Below are positions 20,194 through 31,843 of a stretch of DNA of 64,000 nt, piece by piece. The first letter of the stretch is position 1, and the number at the start of each line of letters is the position of its first letter. A model generated the notes under the pieces. The model had not been told where the DNA came from. It worked only from the letters and a program-made list of their open reading frames with translations, and did not search any database. The DNA lies in assembly GCA_022559985.1 (NCBI GenBank), contig JAFJTR010000023.1:1-64000 (forward strand). Direction: 5' to 3'. The translations under genes were made by a program, and so were the position numbers. Source of the stretch: Parastagonospora avenae f. sp. tritici 18332-5 (lineage: Eukaryota; Ascomycota; Dothideomycetes; Pleosporales; Phaeosphaeriaceae).

Positions 20194-21243
20194 ATGGCCG
20201 ACCTCACAGATCCTCCCGCCACCCTCGCAGAGCCTTCAGTCTCTTATAAAGCTACTCGAAACCCCCACCCACTCGACAAATATTTCAAGGGCTATCCCAA
20301 GATGGCAGCCCGAATGGGCCTGATACCGCAAACCGCCATGTTTCGCAGATTCGGCACCTTGAATGCTCGGAACCTCCTCTACTTCCAGAACGAGCTGGCA
20401 GAGATTGAGGAGAATCTACAAGAGCAGGCTTTGGAGGATGCTAAGTCCGATGTCGGGAAGAAGAAGTTGTACTCTCAATATTTTTATTGGCTGAACGACG
20501 CGACTGAGGAGCGAGATGGGGACGTGAAGCAAAGAGTTCTTGTGATGAGGTTGAGGGAGACGTTGAAGGAGTACAGTAATTATCTGAATCCTCATTGCTT
20601 GATCCGTTGTTGCTGGTCGAATGACACAGATTATGCCCTCATACAACAGCACAAGATTCTCAAGATGTCGGCGCCCGATGCGTACGACGTAAAGAATATG
20701 CAGCATCTCATGTGCAGCGACCTGATGGATGCGAACAAAGTTTTGCTTGGAAACGACGCGAATACATATGGTGATCCATGGGAGAAGGACAGCGAGAGTC
20801 GGGCACTCGTCTTCTTGAGAGAGCGCGAAGGTCCCGACGCCTTCTCTCGCCTGGCATCTTCGATCTCGGTTCCGGTCGTCCAGAAATTTGATCTCCCGTC
20901 TTGGAAAAAGCTTGATCTTCCATATGGCGGGATGACGGTGAGAGATGCGACTGCCCTCAACTTGACATTCTGGATAACGAGCATTATCGCGTCAGTGATC
21001 CTGTGTTATCCCTCGTCATGCTGGCCAAGCTTGAAGGGCTCAATGTAATACTGGGTATGATCGCTGTGTCGAACGTATCGCTGTCAGTGTGTCTGCTTCT
21101 GTGCACTGAGGCGAAGCGCACAGATGTGTTCGCCATCACAGCCACGTAAGTCATGAACATGAGCTCAAAACGCACAACGCTGAGGGGGACACAGATTCAC
21201 CGTTGTGCAAGTGGAATTTGTGGGCCAGGTGCTCGGTACATGA
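20194..21243 (+). pseudogene. DUF6594 membrane-protein gene C, one frameshift
   Basis: Exon 1 from the ATG at 20194 has the family N-terminus, HPLDKYFKGYPKMAARMGLI and FRRFGTLNARNLLYFQNELA, then a coiled Glu/Lys-rich stretch ending TLKEY. Intron 1 (20576-20629, 54 nt) is a multiple of three and stop-free, so retention would not break the frame. Exon 2 continues YALIQQHKILKMSAPDAYDV and reaches the first membrane helix at FWITSIIAS. Near 20990 the frame slips by one. The second half (LSLVMLAKLEGLNVILGMIA, VSLSVCLLLCTEAKRTDVFA) lies in the next phase. Intron 2 (21146-21194) and a short last exon (FTVVQVEFVGQVLGT, TGA 21241-21243) follow the family pattern. Apart from that 1 nt indel the gene is complete. 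Function unknown; a membrane role is inferred. Confidence 0.8.
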
Positions 21244-22489
21244 CCCAAGGAGATCCTCATGGTTGGCGCGAAGGAAGGGACATGTGTACCCAGATTTCAT
21301 GAATGCGCGGTGACGCAGGGAGGTCTCTAAGTCTTAGATTGGTATCCGATATATCATGATAGATGCTCCCGGTAGCTACAATAATGTCGATGTATCCAAC
21401 AATTGAAGGGTCCAAGCAGTCCAGCATGTCTCCATGAATTTGTTACCGGCAAGAGAATCGCCGCAATGCACGATAACTAGTATGCATGTCCTTCCTGATC
21501 TGTGTAGCCTGTATATATTCGCAATTTTTGGGTGCATTAATTCGATTGCGACATTTCCTCGAGAATATACAGGCACAATCGTAAGCTGCGTGTTTAGTAA
21601 TGGAGTCAGACGCGAAGGTGGTGAGGATGTGCAGTTTTGGAAGGCGCAGATGTACCTGAACAACATCGAAGTGTCTGACCATGTAATTTGCTTCACTGCG
21701 AAGTACATTTTAGACCTTGCCTTCGCAATAGCCGAACATACTCAACCCATCCCCTGCCGCTCCTCATATTCCAACATTCACTTAAAAACTTCCCGGCCTT
21801 CACATGGCTCCCACAATCAGCTTACCTATGCCTCCGCGACGAGGCTGCTAACTGCCGTAAAACACACTCAACAGCAACCGAGCTATACCATCCTACGTCC
21901 TGCGACGCATCACCGTCTCACCGCGACAGGGCGTCTCGCCGCAGTATACACGCGGCAATCCACGCTTCTTGGTTAATTCCAATCAGTCTTCCTTACTCCA
22001 CAAAGTACCATACCCCAACCGCAGCAAAGTGGAGCGCAGCCTCACAGATGACTTCATGTATGTGCGCGCATGCACACTATGCTTTCGCGACTGAAAGACA
22101 GAGCCCGGCTTCATACCATCGGTGTTTTGCTAGGGTTGGAGTGTGATGCAGTGAATCGCCTCCGTACGCAAGTTCGAGGCGTTATCCGGTAGAGCTTTTA
22201 AACTCGAAGTGAAGTGGCGAAAAGAATTGAGGGAACAAATCTAGAGGTAGTTTGTGCAAGGCTGTAGACTGAAATGCAATACACGCACGAGCGAGTGTGA
22301 AGTTACAGCTCCTGCTGGAAGACTGTGAAGAAAAACACTGTTTCACGATAACAAATGGACTCATGTAGCCGGCAAGCATACATATCGAATCCCACTCACA
22401 CGTCACTGAAAGCACCCCAACAACCTCTTCGCCTCTCCAAAATCCCATCACATAGCTTCCTACACCACCAGCGTCTTCTCCCCTCCACC
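21244..22489. other. No gene seen
   Basis: About 1.2 kb between gene C and the UstYa-like gene. The plus-strand ORFs at 21434-21976 and 21688-22146 have no recognisable domain or family similarity. Confidence 0.5.
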
Positions 22490-23356
22490 CTAAAATATCT
22501 CCTGATCATCATACGCCCTCACACTCTCCAACCTGCTTCTCACTGCCCCAGGATCCTTACAAACATGCTTACTATCCCACCCATCGCTCCCGCCATTATG
22601 GTCCGGAAACGTCGTCTCGAGGCCTTCAAGCGCCATATCTGCGCTGCACAGAATCGCCTGGCGCATGTAATCGAAGCAATGGATCATGTGCCAGTGGTGG
22701 TCGTCTTCAAGCGTGTGGTTGGACGTGAGGCCGGAGTAGACGGCGACGACGGCGTACAGGCAGTGCAGTTGGTGCGTCATGGAGGTTGTGAAGACGGTGG
22801 CGTTGGGCCAGATTATGGGGGTGGGCAGGTCGTGGTAATTCTGCGGGTCGGGGATGGATTGGAAGCCCATGCCCTTTGGGAGTAATTCGTTCCAGGCGCG
22901 CAGGACTTCGGGTTGGAAGAATTCGGAGGTGTTGTAGGGGGCGAAGGTTTGGTTGATTTTGAAGGTTGTGATTTGGGTTGGGACTGGAGAAGGTTAGAAC
23001 GTCGATTGCTGTCTGAAGTGGTGCAGCTTACTGTGTGGTGACCAACCGGTAATGTCGCCGCCGGGGTCGTTGGCGCTTGTCGACCGACCTTGGAATCGTG
23101 TCGAGTCTAGAAGACCTTGATCTCTCGCTAGAAGTCCGATGATGATGAGCTGAAGTCCTATTATGAGCACCCATCGAAGGGCGGCTACAAGCGGAGGACA
23201 TAATATCCGTCTGTTTGATCGTTGTGATGTGTGTTGAAATTCGCCATGGGCCCATCCCTTATCTGCTCCTACTAGAGACTCGACTTCTGTGGATGAATCA
23301 TCGTCTTGGTGTTCACGGTGATCCACTTGAGCGTAGTTGTGTTGTGGTTGCATCAT
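22490..23356 (-). CDS. UstYa-like (DUF3328) membrane-anchored oxidase
   Basis: Two exons (23356-23032 and 22983-22490, intron 48 nt) encode 272 residues. A cytosolic N-terminus is followed by one membrane helix (VLIIGLQLIIIGLLA, about residues 60-80) and the DUF3328 domain. Both family motifs are present: HQLHC (about 179-183), and HWHMIHCFDYMRQ about 25 residues later. They are followed by GWDSKHVCKDP. In characterised members (UstYa/UstYb and relatives) these His/Cys motifs serve oxidative steps in fungal peptide and other natural-product pathways. No precursor peptide, synthase or second UstY gene is beside it, so its substrate cannot be inferred. It looks intact and is the first complete gene after the decayed cluster. 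Confidence 0.87.
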
Positions 23357-24787
23357 GATGAATGTGTTGTATTAAATGTTGGCTTCCAGAAACCTGTCGA
23401 AGAGAATATGCGAGCGCAGCTGAAGAGGAGGAGGCAGCAGCGCCCTCAGTCAAGATGTATGCATACTCGCCATGCAGCGACCCACACAAAGGGGTGCCAT
23501 CCTTCCTGTTTGACTTCCCGTTTCTTCCGCAATGCCGCTGGCGCGTAGCCTGAACACGCGAGTCCTGCGAGCAATCGCAAGCGCGATGCGGAGGACTTGA
23601 AACGAGATGTTGGAACCTGGTGCCGGGTTCAGCGCCCAGGACGGTCAAGCTGCCAGGATGAAACCGGCGATGAATCGCCAAGAGTATGAAGCTATTGCAG
23701 TCCCGCTTCTAGCGAGGGTTGGCGTGAAACCCAATGCAAAAGTAATCGAGGACAAAATCAAGTTGCCTGTAATGGGAAATGTACCAGTGACTGGTTGTCC
23801 ATGCTGTATATATTCCAGAGGGCAGTCCTCGTCAACAGTGCACGTCGTGGCGGCAGCTAGCCGATGCTAATTTATCGACGTTGCCTCTAGAAAGTATAAA
23901 TGCATGTGTGTGAGTCGAGATCGCATTTCATCTGACTCCATAGCGAGCGGTTGTGAGGGTGAGATGTGCTTCGTGGAGTCGCACGTGAAATTGCAAGGGA
24001 AAAGAATTTTGATTCGCGAGATGCGGGTTCGTGGGTAAATGAAAGCTTATCAGAACACCAACAGCCAGAACAAGCATTCCTTTCGAAAGCGGACTGAGGC
24101 ACTTGCCTAATACGGAAGTTATACCGTGAGTGTTGAAGACTGTACAATTATGAAATTTGTAAACACGATGTGTGTGTGCGTGCGCGCATGAGCTTCTCGC
24201 ACACCATTTGGCGTGCAATACGCGAATGCGCAAACCATGAGTCTGGAACGTTTCTTGTGAGGTCCCTGCGTGTCGAGTGACAGTAGTTTGACATGAGTTT
24301 GTTCAGTCGTCAGACGTCGCTTCGCATTTAGATATGGTCGTGTGAATTGCCTGAGGTTCAACAAGAGCCTCATACCGCAGCGCTGCACCACCGAGGGTTT
24401 TGGTGATCTCCCCTGCGACAAGTCTTCGCAATTTGGGATCATAGAGGACTCTACGGTCGTTTGGCTGTTCGTTGTCTGTGGTTGCGAATCTCGTGTTGTT
24501 GATGCTCGCTGCATTGCATTACGTGAATGCGTCGATGCATCAAGGCCATACTTGCTCATCGGGCATCGGCATCAAAACACGCCGTTGGTTTCAGCGCATA
24601 GGCCTCCGATCAGACCTGAGATGGAGAATGGTTTGTCCGCAGCGATGCGCGTCTCCAGCTCGCGGCCTAAAAAGATTTGGTGCTTCTCTACGTGGAATAG
24701 CATCAAAGCCTTGTCTTCAAAGGTCGTCGGCGTAATTCTGTCTGCACTGGCCTGAAAGTCGTTCGGCCTTCTCATTGCCAGGAAGCC
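23357..24787. other. No gene seen
   Basis: 1.4 kb between the UstYa-like and oxygenase genes. ORFs on both strands lack motifs. The first few hundred bases should carry the promoter of the UstYa-like gene. Confidence 0.5.
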
Positions 24788-25564
24788 TCAACGCTTGACG
24801 CACAGGTCGCTGCGGATGACCCATTTTTCGCCTTCCAGCACTTCTCGGCCCTCGTGAAGCATACAGTCAGCCCCATGGCGATGTAGAAGCGCGAGACCAA
24901 CTTCAAGGCTAGCAACTATGGGCTCAGGCAAGACATCTCTGCTCTTCTTCTTGGGGGGTGAGTCCGGGTAGAACACGGTCTCCCCGCCAATGCAGCCCGT
25001 TGCGGGAGAGGTGAGGTACAACAGCAGGGTCCATGTGGTTCGGGCTTGCATGGGCGGAGTGCCAGACAAAGTGACGTTATTGGAATCATCGTCTGCTTCC
25101 TATCAGCGCGGGCCTTCGCCATCAAGTTGATGCTCACAGTGCTGGTCGAAGAACTGCCCCTTCGAGTAGCGGTAAATCCGAATATTCGGATTGAGTCCGA
25201 CAACATCCCCGCCCCAGAGCTCTTTGGGTTGCGCTTCGACGAGGCTCTTCAACGACGTCTGGCTCCATAGTCTCTCAGCAAAGGCGGGATCGTCCACCTG
25301 GAAGCGGTCGTTCACGCGCACTGCGTCACCCTTCTTGGGCTTGCCAGGAGTAGTAGTCAGCGGCAGGGATGAGAGAAACGACACATAGGTCTTGCACAAG
25401 GTGACAGTCCAGAAATTGGGTATGGTCACGATCTGTCCCGGCATCACGTCCTCCAGAGTGAGATCCATCTCAGGAATAAGAGGAGTGAGGGCGGGCCAGT
25501 CCGGCGTCGGCTTCGCTGCTTGCGCGACCGTGCCGTCCGCCTTGCTCTCTTTCTTGGGGGGCAT
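24788..25564 (-). CDS. 2-oxoglutarate/Fe(II)-dependent oxygenase
   Basis: Two exons (25564-25138 and 25092-24788) with a 45 nt intron (donor GTGAGC, branch-like GCTGATAG, acceptor CAG) give 243 residues. The splice creates the iron-binding HxD motif in GQFFDQHYDDSNNV (His142, Asp144). The strand NPNIRIYRYSKGQFF before it and TTWTLLLYLT after it are typical of the prolyl-4-hydroxylase-like double-stranded beta helix. The distal His is probably in LALLHRHGADCMLHEG and the 2OG-binding Arg in GEKWVIRSDL. Substrate unknown; fungal relatives are usually annotated only as oxidoreductases. The start is the ATG at 25564 (MPPKKESK). It shares a 333 bp promoter region with the forkhead gene. Confidence 0.88.
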
Positions 25565-25897
25565 GCTGCGCAATAGGGCTGAAATATAGTCTGGTCCGGG
25601 TGGTGGTTGGCCGTATGCTCTTTCCCTACGGCCCCAATATGTGAGAACTCAACAGATCGCCCACCGGAAGACTTGACCGAAAAGTCTGTTGTTGTTTATC
25701 TGCCACTTCCTCTCTTGCTCTTCTTCAATCCTATCTCACCAACTACGACAATTCGCGTTCTCACTTTGTCACCGACACCAATTCTCGCATCTCTTTTGCG
25801 TCCCACGTGATTGGCGCGTCACGAGTACACGGAAAATAACGACAGAAGCTCTCACAGCAGGCGAGACACGGTGCGAAATGAGCAGACACAGCTGACG
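25565..25897. promoter_or_regulatory. Shared divergent promoter, oxygenase and FHL1
   Basis: 333 bp separate the two start codons. The stretch is pyrimidine-rich on the plus strand just upstream of the forkhead gene. No specific site is identified. Confidence 0.5.
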
Positions 25898-28800
25898 ATG
25901 GAGTTTTCGGGTGTATTTCTCGAGCGCGCATTCTCCGCAGTGGATGCCGCTGGCCAAGGCGCACGTGCGGCGGAGACTGGGCGATTAGCGCAACAAGCCT
26001 CTGGCGGACAAGACGGCGCAGAAGAGCGGCTTCCCGACTTGCAGACTTCGCAGTCGACGCTGAGCCCACCAGAACAGCCGTCTCCGCTCGCGCAGCTCTT
26101 TCGCACGCCGACGCACGACTTACCAGGCGGTGTGTCTTGACTGCAGCGCCCCTGCGACCACTGCACTGCCAGCTAACGGTGCGCAGGTCTCGACTTCTTC
26201 GACTTCGACTTCGCATACCCCAACTTCAACTTGAACTTCTCGCTCAGCACGCCAGACGAAGATGGCGCCGGCAGCATGCTTGTAGCCCCCTCCAGCGAGC
26301 TTCAGCACCATGTCAGCCCCAAACATGACACCCGCGACGCCTTCTTCGAGCTGCCAGCAACATTTCCCCAGCCGCCGCCCGACATGGAAGTTGCGACCAA
26401 TAATGCGACGGACGCGCCAGTTCTCCCCATGCCGGACGCACCTGCTGCCGACCTGACCGCCCACAACACCGCCAACGGCAACAGCCTAAGCAATGGTCTC
26501 GCGCTCGGTGAGCCCATTGACTTCCCCCAGCCCGCCCCCATGAACGGCCTCGACATGGACATGAGCATGGGCATGGCGCCCGCCGACTTCACCGCCATGG
26601 ACTTCCCGCCGCCCACGGCCAGCGACGAGCGCCTCACGGCGTTTGCGCGCCTGCGCTTTGACGACGGCTCCTACTACATGCACACGTACCAGATCATTCT
26701 CGGCCGCAACATCGAGCTGGCGCGTCGAGATATGCGGCGCATTGCCAGGGTCGACCAGCTGCAGGCCGAGGGCCACCCTCAGGCCATTGAGGCCGCCCAG
26801 GCGTTGCTCGACGGGAATGTAGCGAAGAAGAAAAAGAAGCGCGCCGCTCGCAGCGTCATCAGCGAGCGGGGTGGCATCGTCAATGCGCCCATTTCCCTTA
26901 TGCCCCTGGCGTACCAGCAGCGCCGCCACAGCAACGCGTCGCAGTCCCTCAGCTCGGGGTCGCATCCTACCGGCGAATCCGGTGAGGAGAAGCCCGTCGA
27001 GCGTGCGCCCCAGGACATGCTCATGCAGGCGTTTCCCGAGGTACCTGCGCAGTTTGACGGCCATGTCCCCGAGGATCCGCACGACTGTCCCTTGGTCCCC
27101 ATACACCCACAGCACGTCACTGCCCGTACGGGCACACACGGTCCTAAAGGGATCTCGCGCCAGCATGCGAAGATCTTCTTTGACTTTGACCAGGGCCACT
27201 TCTGCATTGAGGTCCTGGGTAACAATGGTCTGCACCACGAATCAGAGTACAAACACCGAGGCGAGGTCGTGCCCCTGAGCCACGGTGACCGCCTCGTTAT
27301 TGGCGCCGTGAACCTGCAATTCTACCTCCCCGATGTAGCGCTCACAGAAGAGCAACGGCAGCAAGAGTCGGGATCCCGTCCTATGAGCTTCCAGTTTGAG
27401 AACGGACACGGCGAGCTCGAAAGCGATGAGCCTGTCAGCTCGGAGAGTGAGGGCGAGATCAGCATCAACCCAAAACATGTATACCATGTTCCCATGGATA
27501 GCGAACAAGAGTCCGATGACCCAATGGAAGAGGACGATGACATGGACGATTACGAGGAGCCTGTCCCACGCCCGCGAAAGAAGCCGGCTCCCAAACTGAA
27601 GCTCAAGTTGCCTGCCCCATCTGCACCACCTGCGCGAAAAGAACATAAGAAAGCGCACAAACGCAAATACAGAGATGAATCCCCTGACGACATGCCCTTG
27701 AAGAAGCTCAAGAAGCACAAGGAAATGAACAAGGAGCATGTCAAAGAGGCAAAGGCAGCCAAAGAGCCCAAGGCTTCGAAGGAGCCCAAGGAAACTCGCG
27801 AACCCAAGGAGGTCAAGGAGCTCAAGGAGCCCAAGGAGCCCAAGGAACCAAAGGAGCAGAAAGAGCCAAAGGACAAGGGCAAAGCACCAGCAAAGGCACC
27901 CTCGAAGACGCCCATCAAAGAAGAGGAGCCCAAGGAAGCAACCCCGCGCGAGACGCCCGTGCAAGAGAAGCCTGAGCAGCCGAGCAAGCCTGTTCCTAAT
28001 GACAGCCCGCCACTGTTGCGTAAACCCCTCGAGGGCGAACTTGAGGCTGGCGGCGAGATTGAGGGTCTCATCACAGAGGAGATGGCACGTCACCACAATC
28101 TGCCATCCACGCTCATTGGCCAAGTGGTCGAGAAGCGGAAGGGCCCTGGACGACCTCCGAAGGACGGCATCATGTCGAAGCGCCAGAGGTCTCAACTCAT
28201 CAAGCAGGCTAAGGAAATTGAGCGAGCCAAGGCGGCCGGTATCGATCCAGCTGATATCCCAATGCCATCAATGAAGCCAAAGATCACGAAACGGAAAGAC
28301 TCAGATGCCGCCGGTGGCGAAGATGGCGATATCAGGGAGTCCACCGAGAACGGCGATGGACTTTCAGGCGACAGAAAGCAGCTCAAGCCCAACAAGCCGC
28401 CTCGCACGCCATCACCCGAGCCACGCATGGAAGACTACACCGAGGAACAGCTACAGCGACCGACTGCCAACTATGTGGTACTCATTCACGAGGCGATCTC
28501 CTCTTCCACTACTGGCCAGATGAATCTCCAGCAGATCTACAACTACATTGAGAGGAAATACCCATGGTACAAGTTCAAGACCACGACAAGCGGATGGCAG
28601 TCAAGTGTGCGACACAACCTTGGCCAGCATGACGCTTTTGTCAAGGGTGACAAGGAAGGCAAGGGCTTCAACTGGAAGATAAACCAAGAGGTTTCCATTG
28701 AGAAGGAACGTCGGAAGAGACAAGTTAGTCCTCCGGTGAACCATGCGCAACGCCCGTCGTACTATCCGCCTCCGCCGAATAGTTACCAACAGTATCCACA

Positions 28801-30052
28801 ACCCACTTACCCTTATAATCCGGGTATGCCGCCACATGCCATGCCGCAAGCTGCCCCAAGATTGCCACCGAGTATCACAAACAGCCAGCCACGTCTGCCC
28901 CCCAGCATGCAGCGCGAAGCAAGTACGAATGCATCGGCAACAACGCAGACCGCGCCTCACCCTTCCCCCTATGCCTCGCCATGGGCAGGTGGAAATACTG
29001 CCGGCAGCCCTTCTGCACAACACCCGCCTACGTCTTATCCGCCAACCAACTCTCAGACTCCGCCTGTCAATGCAGCCGTTCAAAGTGGACAATATGGCGT
29101 ACTGTTGCCACACAGCACGTCTCAATCGTACAGCGGGCCGCCTTCAACTGCAAGTCCCTACGGAGGTCCATATGCTACTGCTGGGCCGAGTTCATATGGT
29201 CCGGCCCCGACCCGACCTTACGCACCTTATCCTCCACAGGGGCAGCAAGCGCCAGGCGCATCGCCGTACGCACCGCAGCCTCAGCCTCAGCCGCCTGCAT
29301 CGCAATCGGAAGATCCTTCTCCGCCTGGCCGTTACCTTCCTGACACTGACCCTGACCTCATTCGCCAACTTGAGGCATTCCGGAAGGTATATCTGGAAGC
29401 ACGCAAAGAGCCTGGTGAGGACCGGAAATGCGACAATGCGATCAGAGCATTCGTTGATCCACATTATCAAGTGCACACCCTTACAAAGGCAGAAGTGGCG
29501 CTGCTTAATGCCATTCAAAGTATAGAACACTTGGCGCAGTATATGAGGAATAAAACTACGACACCTCAGGGTTCAGTTGCAACCAGCGTCCCACCGGCCC
29601 CCAGTACGACGTCGGCTGGTACTGCAGCGGCCATCGCAGCAGACGCAGTAGCGAACTCGGTTGCACCAAGGACAACTGCTCAGGCGTCTGCCCCTCCTGC
29701 GAGCGCAGATTCGCAAGCATCAGCGTCTCAGCCAAGCACTGAACCACACAAGTTCACGCCAAACATGGCCGCCGTATCACCTGCTCCGCCTCCTACCACG
29801 GCACAAGCGCAGTCCGTTCCCTCACTCCCACCTTCGCATCGACCCAGTGTCGAGCCACTTACACCAGTGCCCGGATCGCCGGCAATTCAGAACGGTACGC
29901 CAGCCAGGCGGGCTTTTGTCGAGATACCTGCGACATCTGACAACACGAACGCAGGCCCGGAAGAGCCGCAGAAGGTGGAGGCCACCGAGGGTGAAGAAGT
30001 GCAGCAAGCTCCAAAAGTGGACGATGATAGTGGCCCTATGGAGACTGGGTAG
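25898..30052 (+). CDS. FHL1: FHA-forkhead transcription factor, Fhl1-type
   Basis: Two exons (25898-26129 and 26187-30052) encode about 1,365 residues. The FHA region runs about residues 227-460: LTAFARLRFDDGSYYMHTYQ and IILGR, then a Lys-rich insert, then GISRQHAKIFFDFD, VLGNNGLH and LSHGDRLVIG. A long acidic-to-basic linker with Lys/Glu/Pro repeats (about 590-650) precedes an AT-hook-like KGPGRPPKDG. The forkhead domain is about 838-922 (NYVVLIHEAISSS, YPWYKFKTTTSGWQSSVRHN, GFNWKI). The C-terminus is Pro/Gln/Ala-rich. Fhl1 in yeasts controls ribosomal-protein genes and the order FHA then forkhead is shared with Fkh1/2; the early split FHA favours Fhl1. The start at 25898 is the only ATG giving an in-frame splice. 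Confidence 0.85.
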
Positions 30053-30640
30053 GGTAGGCAACTAAAAGAGCTGTATTTGTGGCGGATTTGACTTTCTTGC
30101 ACACCTTTCAGAAGGCATTATTATATGCTTTTTCTCATCGTACGACACGTTACGAGAATCATGGTTAGTGTTGCGTTTTTGGTCCCTGGCGTTTCTTTAC
30201 AGCGCATGTTTAGATACCCGGCATCGGTTTCGGTTGGGGGACTTACAAAAGTGGATTTCTCAAGCGCGGATGTATGGGTACATGGATCATGTACTATTAC
30301 GACGATATGCGCATATGCCTGCAGAGATGGGCTTAGGCTAGATGCTGTATCATAGTGGATGAATCGAATCGTAATCAATGTCCTCAAACTATCATGAACA
30401 CGCGTGACGTAATGTGATGCAGGCTGGTGGGGGAGAAGGTACAATATGTAAAAATTGCAAGGTATATCTCGTCGGGCGGCGCAACTAACAACTCAGTCGC
30501 ATGATGTCTGCGAAGAAAAGAGTTCGAGGTCGTAGATTGGAGCCTAAAACACAAAAAGGTGCCCCAAATGCCGCACAAAGATATCCCACCATCGCTCTCA
30601 ATTCGCCAGTACGCCCGTTCCCAATCTACCACGCGCCCAC
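30053..30640. other. 3' regions of FHL1 and SNF7, no gene seen
   Basis: Convergent 3' ends face each other here. No motif-bearing ORF. Confidence 0.55.
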
Positions 30641-31487
30641 TCACATGGCCATCTCGGCCTGCAACTTGCGCAGCTCCTCCTCCTCATCGTCCTCCTCGAC
30701 GCGTTGGTGCTGCGGCAATTTCTGATTCGGCGCGGCAGGCAGACGGCCCGCGGCGACGGTGTCGTTGACGGGGACGTTGCCCGTCTTGAGCATTTCCTCG
30801 TCGAGTTTTTCCTGCTGGAGTTCTGCGAGTTCTTCGTCGAGTTCGTCTTCGTCGATGCCGTTGGAGGCGACGCCGGAGGTGATGGCTTCGCTGATTTCTT
30901 CGCCGATGGCGTGTTGTTCGCGGAGACCTTCCCTGATTACACAGAAACGTTAGCTGTGTGGTGAGGATGGTAGGAGAGAAGGAGGAGGAGGAGGAGGGTA
31001 AGGGTAGGGATATTTGGAGGAAGGGAAGGACTAACATGACGTCGTCGACCTTGTCGATTGTCAAGCCTGCGTGTATGTTCTTCATCGCGGCGCCTGCGTT
31101 CTTCATTGCGTCGAGCGTCTCCTTGTTGATGTTTGCGGTTTCGATCGAGTAGATTTCGCGCTCGAGGGTCATGATTTGCGCGCTGGTTTGCTCGAGCGAA
31201 TGTTCGAACTGCTTCTTCCGCCGTAATGCTGCCTTGGCCGCTAATCCTTCTATTAGCCAACGTCCACACCTCCACCCACATTAGAAGCAGTATGAGTATG
31301 ACATACCGTTCTTATTGGAGGATACATATTTCCGCGCAATGGTGTCTTGCTCGTCCATCTGGTTTTGCAGGTGCTTCTCTCGCTTGTTGAGCATTTCTAG
31401 TTGGCCGCGCAGTTGGAGGATGGCTTTCTTGGGCGCTTCTTTCTTCGTCTGCCCGCCACCGAACCAACCCAGACCCCAGCCAGACAT
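30641..31487 (-). CDS. SNF7: ESCRT-III subunit Snf7/Vps32
   Basis: Three exons (31487-31308, 31246-31036, 30932-30641, each boundary good to about one base) encode about 227 residues. The N-terminus MSGWGLGWFGG with a following Lys-rich stretch is typical of Snf7. The long first helix (AILQLRGQLEMLNKREKHLQ, KAALRRKKQFEHSLEQTSAQ) binds membrane and polymerises. Later parts include GLTIDKVDDVM, EQHAIGEEISEAI, an acidic DEDELDEELAELQQEKLDEE block and the C-terminal LPAAP plus helix (ELRKLQAEMAM), the usual Vps4/Bro1-interaction end. Known role: it forms the ESCRT-III filament for endosomal sorting and membrane repair. Length matches the family. It is divergent from TEN1. Confidence 0.95.
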
Positions 31488-31843
31488 GATTAAAGCAATG
31501 TCTAGACGTCGCTGGTCAGCTATATCCAAGCCAAAAGTGTGGTTGAGTCGTGTGAGTAGTTCCAGCGGGCTATCAAATAGCGGGATGGTGGGGCAGCGGG
31601 GTGCTAGGATATCGCTGACGTACTATGTATGAGAGGAAAGGCGCTTCAGTGAAAGGTCGTGTCGGGGTGTTTTGCAGAGGTCTGAGGCAGCTACGGTGGT
31701 TGTGGAATATGTATTGAAGGGTGCCTGGCGACCGTCAAGTTCGGGCCATGGGGTATGATGTCGACGCGCTAAGGCCGGCACGTGCGTGCGTCGGTTTCGG
31801 GCTTAGGTTCCGCCGACGTACAGGCATTATTCCTCCACCGTCA
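31488..31843. promoter_or_regulatory. Shared divergent promoter, SNF7 and TEN1
   Basis: 356 bp between the two start codons must hold both promoters. I see no clear TATA box. Confidence 0.5.

Noticed and set aside
21434..21976. 180-codon plus-strand ORF downstream of DUF6594 gene C
   Set aside because: No domain, no plausible splice partners, and composition like non-coding DNA.
24788..25573. Reading the 2OG oxygenase without an intron
   Set aside because: The unspliced frame ends just after QHCEHQLDGEGPR and loses the HxD iron ligand; splicing 25137-25093 restores QHYDDSNN.
27242..28195. 317-codon minus-strand ORF opposite FHL1
   Set aside because: It is the complement of the Lys/Glu/Pro-rich coding strand, giving a Leu/Phe-rich artefact. 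The plus strand carries clear FHA and forkhead domains.
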